From: Thermodesulfobacteriota bacterium
Lineage (GTDB): Bacteria > Desulfobacterota > WTBG01 > CAIYCZ01 > CAIRTM01
Direction of reading: 5' to 3'
DNA length: 32,254 nt
NCBI GenBank assembly: GCA_028282925.1
Contig: JANQGV010000234.1
Span: 1-32,254 of the forward strand
In this document: positions 1 to 6,966 of the stretch, piece after piece
Numbering within the stretch: position 1 is the first letter of the stretch
Layout: the number at the start of each line of letters is the position of its first letter
The notes under the pieces: model-generated
Seen by the model: only the letters and a program-made list of their open reading frames with translations
What the model was told of the DNA's origin: nothing
Databases searched by the model: none
Translations under genes and position numbers: made by a program

Positions 1-124
1 AAAGGATAGATCTGCTGATAGAAGGCTGATACTATAGATTGTCCTCTCTTGTAATGGCTTATAAAAAGGACTTGCTTTTTTACATAGAGGGAATGAGGCC
101 TCCTGCTCGTCAACGGCCTTTTAT

Positions 125-1243
125 ATGGGTGCTGATAAAAATGAGTACCAGTACCGGGCAACCGACATGCTCAACAAACTCGGCATCAATGTCCTTGAGG
201 CGCATTATACTCTTGAATACCTGCGCGGCCTGCACAAAGAAGGGGTGGTGGGGCCGGGAAAAACAATAGACTGCCCGCTGGACTTTGACGATTACGGAAG
301 CCTTGAGTTTGTGGAGCAGTATCTGAACCTGATCGCCTACCGCAGCGACGGACTGGGCAGCGACCATGAATTCGGCAATACGCTGGCCGAGGGCGTGGTC
401 AGGGCGGCTGCGAAGTGGGGACGGCTTGATGAAGACCTTGGCACGGGCAATCTTCCCTATCCGTACTGGGGCTATCCGTTTCACTACGATCCGCGGGCCC
501 AGCTCGAGTGGGGCTACGGATCGATACTTGGCGACCGCGACATAAACGAGCACTGTTTCTATAACGTGTACCGCTGCAGTAGCTCCCAGTATTACGCCGG
601 CGCGAAAAAACTGACGCCCGGGGAAGTGGCGGGCAGGGTGATGGATAAAATGATCCCCTTTCAGGACGACCGTGCAATGCTTGATTACAGCGCGGACAAT
701 ATGTATTCGGAGCACATGGCAAAGCTGGTTGCCTGGCACCGGTACTATACGCGGTTCTGGAAGCAGTCTATTCTTTTCTGTGACAACCGCTGGCCCGGCT
801 TTATCAACCCCTATGCTCCGGACATGATCGGATCGACCGGGGAGGCCGAGCCCACATCCTTCAATGCCGTAACCGGTAACGCTCTAACCTTTGAGGACGG
901 TATTGAGCTGGGCCGCAAGATCTGGAACCTCGACCAGGCCATCTGGACCCTGCAGGGCCGTCATCGTGATATGGTGCAGTTTCCGGAGTATATCTATACC
1001 GTGCCCTTCTCCACGACGGACAAAAAATGGATCGGTAAAGAAGACGGGCAGTGGACGTTTCTGAATGTGAGTGGCAGGTATGTGGACAAGGACAGCTTCG
1101 AGACGTTCAAGACCCGCTATTACCAGCTGGAGGGCTGGGACACTGCATCCGGTTATCCTTTCCGGAGTACTCTGTCGGATCTCGGTCTGGATTATGTTGC
1201 CGACGAGCTTGAGGCGAAAGGTGTTTTGGGGCAGGAGGATTAA
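125..1243 (+). pseudogene. Aldehyde:ferredoxin oxidoreductase (AOR/BamB-like), 5'-truncated
   Basis: The 372 residues match the C-terminal domains of tungsten-dependent AOR-family enzymes, closest in style to BamB-like paralogues of anaerobes. Visible family blocks are LAEG near residue 87, WGYGSILGDRDINEH around 129-143, LVAWHRYYTRFWKQ around 201-214, WNLDQAIWTLQGRHRDMV around 267-284 and YYQLEGWD near 332. Cys219 (SILFCDNRWP) sits where the fourth [4Fe-4S] ligand is expected. Family members are about 600-700 residues. The N-terminal pterin-binding domain and the CxxCxxxC ligands are absent, and an in-frame TAA at 62-64 closes the frame, so this is not caused by the window edge. No Shine-Dalgarno precedes the ATG at 125. 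I infer a broken gene. It could instead be a frameshift or assembly error near 60-125. Confidence 0.8.
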
Positions 1244-1381
1244 AGGTGTATTAGATTGATACATAATGGTCGAATTGTTGCACAGACAATCAGGATTTTC
1301 TGCCTACTGTTGTAACGGCAATCAAGAGTGCAGTTTAATTGTGATACCTGCCGTGCTTATCTGAAATACCCTGCTAAAGCA

Positions 1382-1410
1382 TTGACAAGTGAAGACAAAT
1401 TTCTTACTTT
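1382..1410 (+). promoter_or_regulatory. Candidate sigma-70 promoter for the 1434 lipoprotein gene
   Basis: A perfect -35 TTGACA (1382-1387) is followed after 17 bases by TACTTT (1405-1410), a weak -10. It lies just upstream of the AAGGTG ribosome-binding site at 1421-1426. The rest of 1244-1433 shows no gene. Confidence 0.3.
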
Positions 1411-1433
1411 TGTATCGATAAAGGTGCTATTAC

Positions 1434-2468
1434 ATGCAGGGTCTTTTGAAAGAGTACGGAATTATGGTGAAAAGAAAGATATATGGAGTTTGCTGCGTGT
1501 GTTTATGCTGGGCCATGCTGTTTCCGGCATGCCAGACCAAAACCCGGGTGCAGGATGGGGCACAGCACGCTGTCGGTAACGATTTCGAGCAGCAGAAGGC
1601 GGAAGCCGCCCGGCGGGGAACCCTCTGGCTGATATCGCAAAAAGATGTAATTCCCCATAATTTTGCCCTGGTGACTTTTCGCAAGCTGTATCGGGTTGCA
1701 GCGGATGAACAACTGCGGGCAGCCCTGCTGAATGTATTGCGTGAAAAGGAAGCCCAGGTTCAGCCGAAGGATATTGTTTTTGACGGTACCGACGAGCGGT
1801 ATTTGAACTGGTATGTCCTGCGCCCGGTTGTGGTGGACCTGCTGAACAAGAAGTGTGCCGGTGAAGCGTATGCTTCAGAGGCCAACAAGATCGTGCAGTT
1901 GCTTAAAAAGCATGGGAAAACAATTCTGAACGAGAAGATGATCTTGTCACAAAGGCTGGTGGCGGCCTACCTGTTGTGCGAGCTTGGGGTTGCCGACAAA
2001 AGGCTTTACCGGCAGATGGTTGCCGAGATCAGACGTCAGGTGCGGGCGATGAAAAACCCGCCGGAGAGCCGGTTTTTTTTCAACCTGTATGCCCTGACCC
2101 ATATTGTATTCACCTCATCGGGCTATTACGACCGGTATCTGAATAAAGACGCATTTGCCCTGGAAATAACCGTGTTTCGAAAAGCGCTCCGGCATTATAC
2201 CGCAGCCCCGGAAATGAACCCGAAGATAGCCGACCTGCTTTCCGAGATCCTCATCTGCTACAAACTGCTGGGTGTTGAGCCGGGAGAGCCTGGCAAGAAG
2301 ATGTACCGCATACTGCTGGACCAGCAGAACGCCGACGGCAGCTGGGGAAATGGCGAGCAGACCGACAGCGCCAAGGTGCATCACACCGTGGTGGCGACCC
2401 TGGCGCTGATGGAGTTTGTGCCGGAGTTTCGCGGCCGGGATATACACTGTATGGTTACAAAGAGATAG
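1434..2468 (+). CDS. Putative lipoprotein with C-terminal alpha/alpha-toroid-like repeat
   Basis: This 344-residue protein has a basic N-terminus, a hydrophobic stretch (about 17-32) and Cys33 in the setting LFPAC, a non-canonical lipobox, so it is probably lipid-anchored. The body is helical. Near the end, QNADGSWG (298-305) followed by HHTVVATLALMEF resembles one repeat of the prenyltransferase/squalene-cyclase toroid, a fold also found in non-enzymatic exported proteins. No catalytic motif is seen and the function is unknown. ATG 1434 has AAGGTG seven bases upstream. ATG 1464 (MVKRK) is an alternative that gives a more typical signal peptide. The gene ends inside the stem of a strong terminator and is probably monocistronic. 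Confidence 0.7.
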   Translation: MQGLLKEYGIMVKRKIYGVCCVCLCWAMLFPACQTKTRVQDGAQHAVGNDFEQQKAEAARRGTLWLISQKDVIPHNFALVTFRKLYRVAADEQLRAALLNVLREKEAQVQPKDIVFDGTDERYLNWYVLRPVVVDLLNKKCAGEAYASEANKIVQLLKKHGKTILNEKMILSQRLVAAYLLCELGVADKRLYRQMVAEIRRQVRAMKNPPESRFFFNLYALTHIVFTSSGYYDRYLNKDAFALEITVFRKALRHYTAAPEMNPKIADLLSEILICYKLLGVEPGEPGKKMYRILLDQQNADGSWGNGEQTDSAKVHHTVVATLALMEFVPEFRGRDIHCMVTKR

Positions 2469-2505
2469 GCCCGGCAGGTTCCTGCCGGGCCTATCCCCCT
2501 TTTTT
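2464..2505 (+). terminator. Rho-independent terminator containing the stop codon
   Basis: A perfect 15-bp inverted repeat, GATAGGCCCGGCAGG (2464-2478) with its complement at 2481-2495, is followed by CCCC and six T (2500-2505). The TAG stop of the lipoprotein gene lies within the left arm. On the minus strand the tail is poor in T, so it mainly serves the plus-strand gene. Confidence 0.9.
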
Positions 2506-2522
2506 GTTCCGGTGGTGAGATG

Positions 2523-4877
2523 CTACAGTGAAAGAGTTAGAGTGATGCGGGCCGGTTTGTTGTCAGAAGGGGCTGGAAACGATATCTTTTTCAGGACGAC
2601 GGTCAGGCACTCCCGGTGCTTTTTCGACAGTATTTTTTTTCCTTTTACAAACGTTACTTTCACAACCTGTCCCGAGGAATCGAGTTTCAACTCTACGGTA
2701 AAGGGTGTTCCGGCCGGCGGTACAGGTGCAGTATGAAGGCATTGGGAGAGGTGCGACAGGTGTGCCAGCAGAGCCTTTTCAATCGCGCCTTTTGACAGCG
2801 TGCCGGTGACGGAAATGTTTTCAATGGTGCATACCGGGCCGAAAACCGCCGGCTCCGGAGCCCCTTCGTCTTTAACGGCATCGACTTCTTCTGTTTCCCT
2901 GAGCTTGCTGAACAGCCTGCCAACAGGCGGCGCGCCGGGGGGCTGTGAATATCGAAATGCTGATTTCTGCATTTCAGCGCCGACGGCGTAATCGGAAACC
3001 CCCTGGGGAAGGGGCAAGGGTTGCTTGACGGTTACGGCTTTGCCGTTTTTGACCCGGATCTGTTTGTCGATGGCCACAAAGGAGGTATAGGCTGTGAGCA
3101 GGTTATAGTCCAGCCCCAGCCGGGTGATTTCCTTCACGCGTTTATCGTTTTTATTCAGCTTGTTGTAATCGCCCAGAACAGCAATGCGGTGCCGGGCCCA
3201 GAGGTATTTCAGGGCTTTGTTATCTTTAGACTGTTTGGAATCGGCAACTCTGATTTTTTTATGATACTTCCTTTTGCCGGTAACACCCTCAATGGTTATG
3301 GTACCGCGGGGTTTGCCGCGCCACTTGCCGAAGACAATTACCGGTCGCTCTGCCAGAACATCCGGCACCGAGGGGGGCTCAACGTTGTAGACATCGAATT
3401 TTCCAAAATCGATGCTGATATTGGCGAGCACCGGCGACTGGATGATTTTCCTGAAAGCTTCGGCGCGGGCTTCGGCCTCTTCCGGTTTGGTTATTACAAA
3501 GGGCTCACCCATACCGACCCGGGCCATGCCTTCGATTAAATGACGGTTGACACTGGACCCGATGCCGAAAGCAAACATGTTGGCCTCTCCCAGGCGGTTG
3601 CGAATAAGATCGAAAGCCTCTTCTTCCACGGCTACATATCCGTCGGTAACAATAACAATTGAGCGGGAGCAGCCTTCGGTTCGGGGCAGGGCAAGGGAGC
3701 GCTTCAGGGCCGGAAGCAGCCGGGTGCTGCCGCCGCCCTGCTGACGGTCAATGATATCGAAGGCTTTGCGGATATTGCCGGCGGTAGCAGGAAGTGAGCG
3801 CTCGGCCATTACGGTTGATCCCCCGGCAAACAGGAGAATGTTGAACGTGTCGGAAGGGCGCAAATTGCCGATTAAATTCTTGAGCAGCTTTTTTGAAATG
3901 TCCAGGGGAAAGCCGTACATGGAGCCGGACACATCTACAATAAAGATATATTCCCGGGCGGGGATGTGTTCAGGGGTGACCCGTTTGGGAGGTTGTGCCA
4001 TCAGGAGAAAAAAGTTTTCTTTTTCGCCTTCGTGCAGCAGTAATCCGGACTGGACCTGATTTCCGGAAAGGCGGTATTTCAGTATAAAATCGCGGTTACC
4101 GCCCTGTTTTTCCGAATCGGCCAGATCCACCAGGGCCCGGGCTTTGCCCCGGTAGCTTACGTCAACCTGATGGGTGGAGCAGGTTATCTTTTGAATAGGA
4201 ACCCCACCGTTCAGAGAAACATCGATATCAAATCCGTACGGTGCTTTTTCTCCCTGGTGCAGGTAAGGATTTTCAAGCCAATGCTCTGAATCAGGTGTCG
4301 AGCCCGCTTTCTTTTCTGAGTAGCGCGGGCCCACAACCGTGGGGTAGACAAACTCGTATATGCCGCTGGTGGGGACCAGAAGCTCTGTATAATTCAATTC
4401 CACCTTGATCACATCACCGGGCAGAATGTTGGCAACGTTCATCTGAAATACGTTGGGACGCTGCTGCTCCAGCAGCGATGCGCTCTGACCGTTGTCGCGG
4501 GCCTGCTCGTAGTCGCGCCGGGCCTGCCCGCGCTCTTTTACTTCTGCCTCAATGGTCCGCTCACCGATGGTCATGCGCATGGCATACACTGCGGCCCTTG
4601 TTGACGCCGGGAATACATAGATGGCTTCCAGAGGTTTTTGGCCCTGGTTTTTATAGACCTGGGTTACTTTTACATCGGCGATAACCCCGGCAATGTCCAC
4701 ATCGGCCCGGGTCCTCTGGAGGGGCAGGCAGTCAACTTCGGGGTCGTCGCTTTTTACGAAAAAGTAGGGTGAAAGGGTTTTATCTGCCTGCCCCTGCAGG
4801 GCATCTGCGGGAAGTGGCGCACCAAAGGATGCTGCCAGTAAAACAATACATGCTGCCAGGTTTCTGATGCTTTTCAT
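2523..4877 (-). CDS. Exported VIT-vWA protein with AgmX/PglI-type C-terminal tail
   Basis: This 784-residue protein starts with a signal peptide (MKSIRNLAAC..., cleavage near 26). A VIT (inter-alpha-trypsin inhibitor) domain follows at about 40-170. The vWA domain at about 308-480 has an intact MIDAS site: DVSGS 315-319, Thr385 in GGGST, and Asp412 in VTDG. The last ~99 residues (686-784), with Cys713, Cys757 and SFPAP near 766, resemble the TonB-like AgmX/PglI tail known from myxobacterial envelope proteins. VIT-vWA proteins are usually metal-dependent adhesion or assembly factors, and a periplasmic or surface role is inferred. The start at 4877 is supported by AAGGAGG seven bases upstream; the frame stays open further upstream but without such a site. 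A shared ECF-type promoter lies upstream. Confidence 0.85.
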   Translation of the reverse strand: MKSIRNLAACIVLLAASFGAPLPADALQGQADKTLSPYFFVKSDDPEVDCLPLQRTRADVDIAGVIADVKVTQVYKNQGQKPLEAIYVFPASTRAAVYAMRMTIGERTIEAEVKERGQARRDYEQARDNGQSASLLEQQRPNVFQMNVANILPGDVIKVELNYTELLVPTSGIYEFVYPTVVGPRYSEKKAGSTPDSEHWLENPYLHQGEKAPYGFDIDVSLNGGVPIQKITCSTHQVDVSYRGKARALVDLADSEKQGGNRDFILKYRLSGNQVQSGLLLHEGEKENFFLLMAQPPKRVTPEHIPAREYIFIVDVSGSMYGFPLDISKKLLKNLIGNLRPSDTFNILLFAGGSTVMAERSLPATAGNIRKAFDIIDRQQGGGSTRLLPALKRSLALPRTEGCSRSIVIVTDGYVAVEEEAFDLIRNRLGEANMFAFGIGSSVNRHLIEGMARVGMGEPFVITKPEEAEARAEAFRKIIQSPVLANISIDFGKFDVYNVEPPSVPDVLAERPVIVFGKWRGKPRGTITIEGVTGKRKYHKKIRVADSKQSKDNKALKYLWARHRIAVLGDYNKLNKNDKRVKEITRLGLDYNLLTAYTSFVAIDKQIRVKNGKAVTVKQPLPLPQGVSDYAVGAEMQKSAFRYSQPPGAPPVGRLFSKLRETEEVDAVKDEGAPEPAVFGPVCTIENISVTGTLSKGAIEKALLAHLSHLSQCLHTAPVPPAGTPFTVELKLDSSGQVVKVTFVKGKKILSKKHRECLTVVLKKISFPAPSDNKPARITLTLSL

Positions 4878-4938
4878 GATTGTGCCTCCTTGTAAGCTTT
4901 GTTGTTTGTTTTTGGGCCCGTTTTCCCGGTTTTGTCTT

Positions 4939-4967
4939 TTAGACAGGGGCGGAGGCAAAAAAGTTCC
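4939..4967 (-). promoter_or_regulatory. ECF-type promoter of the VIT-vWA gene
   Basis: On the minus strand CCGGGAACT (core GGAACT at 4962-4967) is followed by exactly 18 bases and TCTAA (4939-4943). This matches the RpoE-like pattern GGAACTT/TCTGA. The same motif with the same spacing occurs before the ECF sigma gene at 6734-6762. It would give a leader of about 55 bases ending at the strong ribosome-binding site. Confidence 0.65.
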
Positions 4968-5037
4968 CGGATTTTGAAAAATAATGTTCAAATGTGTAAC
5001 TGTCTGATAAAACGTTGGAATTTTAGGCAAACGGGTG

Positions 5038-6126
5038 CTACCGGGTTTTTATCTTAATGTGCAGGCGGATGGTGTCGGTGTCTTGCGTGGTCCGGGCTGA
5101 TTCCTTAACGTCTCCCAGGTTCTGCAAATGGCGGAGGAAGGCGGTATAGGATTTCACAGGCAGTTCGGCCACAATTTCCTGTTCATCCGCATCTTTTTCA
5201 TCAGGGAGGGGAAGTATGCGTGCGCCGAGGTTTTCAAGGTGGCGGGTGATTTGTTGCCGGTAGCTGGTTTCGCCGGCTTTGCTCTGGGCGACAGGAGCAG
5301 GTTCTTCACCGTAGGCAAGGGGTTGTATGGGTGGTATTTTGAGGGTCAGGGTAACCAGCTGCGGTTCCTGCTCCACGTCCTGCGGGGCGAATGCGGCCGA
5401 TTCCATCAGGCTGTCTGCCTCTGTCACCTCGGAGTGCATAGCCCGCTCTTCTTCGCGCAGAGATTCCTGACCGGCCAGTCCCAGGAGCGGTGCACGTGGC
5501 GGGGCCTTCTTTGCAACCCGGGCTTTTTTCTTAGACGTAGTTTTTGGTTGTTCGGCTTTCATCTGCGGGGCAACGGCCGAAGATTTCAGAGCGGTCTGCA
5601 AATCCGCGTTTTCGGGGCGTTTGGCGGAAAAAACGCCCTGGTTTTGTGCTTCGGGAAGTGCTCGTGCAGCACCTGCCGGGCTCTGCCGGATTTTTTCTTT
5701 TGTTGGAACAGGGACCTGTTTCTCAATTGCCGCCGGTGCGGGTTCTGCCGCCCGTTTTTCTTTTTGCAGGTAAGCCTGTTCAGCTTCATGCATGGGTTGA
5801 TAAAAGCGGGCAATGGCAAACCCGATGAGCACCACGGCCACAGTGGCGGTCAGCCGGAGGGGCAGTTTTTGAGTAAAGCATGACTGAAAAAAGCGTTTCA
5901 GACCGGAGCCGCTTTCAATGCGCCGATGTACCTGCTCCAGGAAATCGGCCGGGGGCGAAACCTCGATCAGGGAATCAAGGCGGACCTTGTAGGCCTGAAG
6001 GTCGGCAAGCTTCAAGGAGCACCCGGAGCAGGTTTGCAGATGTTTTTTAATGAGCAGGTGCTGCTGCTCATCAAGGGAGCCTTCAAGATATTCGTCTAAA
6101 AGGTCGCGAATGTCGTTGCAGTTCAT
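5038..6126 (-). CDS. Zinc-finger anti-sigma factor (membrane-anchored)
   Basis: This 362-residue protein has an N-terminal anti-sigma zinc-finger: Cys3, then His29-x3-Cys33-x2-Cys36 (HLQTCSGC), the zf-HC2/ZAS pattern that holds ECF sigma factors. A single membrane span lies at about 89-107. A long Ala/Pro/Lys/Glu-rich periplasmic linker follows, and then a C-terminal alpha/beta region (about 285-362, HLENLGARILPLPDE...) that may be the sensor. The gene starts one base after the sigma stop codon, implying translational coupling and a 1:1 partner. Release of the sigma factor probably follows an envelope signal. The signal itself cannot be read from the sequence. Confidence 0.85.
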   Translation of the reverse strand: MNCNDIRDLLDEYLEGSLDEQQHLLIKKHLQTCSGCSLKLADLQAYKVRLDSLIEVSPPADFLEQVHRRIESGSGLKRFFQSCFTQKLPLRLTATVAVVLIGFAIARFYQPMHEAEQAYLQKEKRAAEPAPAAIEKQVPVPTKEKIRQSPAGAARALPEAQNQGVFSAKRPENADLQTALKSSAVAPQMKAEQPKTTSKKKARVAKKAPPRAPLLGLAGQESLREEERAMHSEVTEADSLMESAAFAPQDVEQEPQLVTLTLKIPPIQPLAYGEEPAPVAQSKAGETSYRQQITRHLENLGARILPLPDEKDADEQEIVAELPVKSYTAFLRHLQNLGDVKESARTTQDTDTIRLHIKIKTR

Positions 6127-6127
6127 G

Positions 6128-6733
6128 TTACACCAGGTTTTTCAGTTTTTCTTTCAGCTTTGTCCTCCCCCGGGCAAGCCGGGACTTCACGGTGCCGGGT
6201 GCTGTATTCAGTATGGAGCCGATTTCCTCATAGGGAAGCTTTTCAATGTCGCGCAAAATTACCACTGTCTTTTGCTCGTCCGGCAGCGCGGCAATGGCGT
6301 TCATGATGGCATCCCGGACTTCCCGGCGCTCGGATACCGTCTGTGGCGACCGGCTGTCATCGGCGATATCGATGCCTTCGTTTTCGTCGTTGCTTTTAGC
6401 TCCCGTAATGCGAAGCATCTTTTTCCTGATGCGATAGGCCAAAGACTGCTGCTTGTTTTTGCAGGTGTTGACCGCAATGCGAAAGAGCCAGGTTGAAAAA
6501 GCCGCGTCGTGCCGGAAACTTCCCAGGGATTTGTATGCTTTCACAAATGTTTCCTGGGCGGTATCGTCGGCATCATCATAGTCTCCCATATATCGATAAC
6601 AGAGGTTGAACACCCGGTTCCGGTATGTGATAACCAGCCTGTCAAAGGCGTGCTTATCGCCTTTTGTGGCGGCGCGCGCCAGCGTGCTGTCTTCATCCGG
6701 AGTGGATGTTGTTTTTACGTTCTCTCTGTTCAT
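6128..6733 (-). CDS. ECF (RpoE-type) RNA polymerase sigma factor
   Basis: This 201-residue protein has sigma region 2 at about 29-92 (FDRLVITYRNRVFNLCYRY, with DDADDTAQETF binding core polymerase) and region 4 at about 149-197 (LPDEQKTVVILRDIEKLPYEEIG, then a helix-turn-helix with GTVKSRLARGR). Size and domains are typical of group IV sigma factors. It is followed directly by its anti-sigma gene. The ATG at 6733 lacks a Shine-Dalgarno and abuts the TCTAA of an ECF-like promoter, so the autoregulated transcript would begin inside the first codons. The true start may be downstream (for example CTG at codon 18), or transcription may also come from farther upstream. Confidence 0.92.
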   Translation of the reverse strand: MNRENVKTTSTPDEDSTLARAATKGDKHAFDRLVITYRNRVFNLCYRYMGDYDDADDTAQETFVKAYKSLGSFRHDAAFSTWLFRIAVNTCKNKQQSLAYRIRKKMLRITGAKSNDENEGIDIADDSRSPQTVSERREVRDAIMNAIAALPDEQKTVVILRDIEKLPYEEIGSILNTAPGTVKSRLARGRTKLKEKLKNLV

Positions 6734-6762
6734 TTAGACAAATAGAACCGCTATTTAGTTCC
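6734..6762 (-). promoter_or_regulatory. ECF-type promoter upstream of the sigma factor gene
   Basis: CCGGGAACT (GGAACT at 6757-6762), 18 bases, then TCTAA (6734-6738) on the minus strand. The motif and spacing are identical to those before the VIT-vWA gene, while the spacer sequences are unrelated, which argues against simple duplication. This suggests autoregulation. The -10 element touches the annotated ATG. Confidence 0.6.
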
Positions 6763-6966
6763 CGGGAAATAGATTATTTTCTGTAAACTGGGCAAAGTAT
6801 AGGGCGAATACCGGTTGTGTGTCAACAATAACAGTTTTGCAGGCTTTTCGATGCGCTTTTGTAACAGGCCGAATAAACTTCTTTTTGTGCCTTAAAAACA
6901 GTGTTTTCTCTCCGTCTATTACATGATATAGTAACCCAAAGAAAAAACAAAGGGGAGTTGCAGCTT

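Noticed and set aside
125-1243. A selenocysteine read-through extending the AOR gene upstream
   Set aside because: The blocking codon at 62-64 is TAA, not TGA, and no SECIS-like structure is evident.
5128-5883. Long plus-strand reading frame
   Set aside because: It is antisense to the anti-sigma gene, has no family features and reflects codon bias of the real gene.
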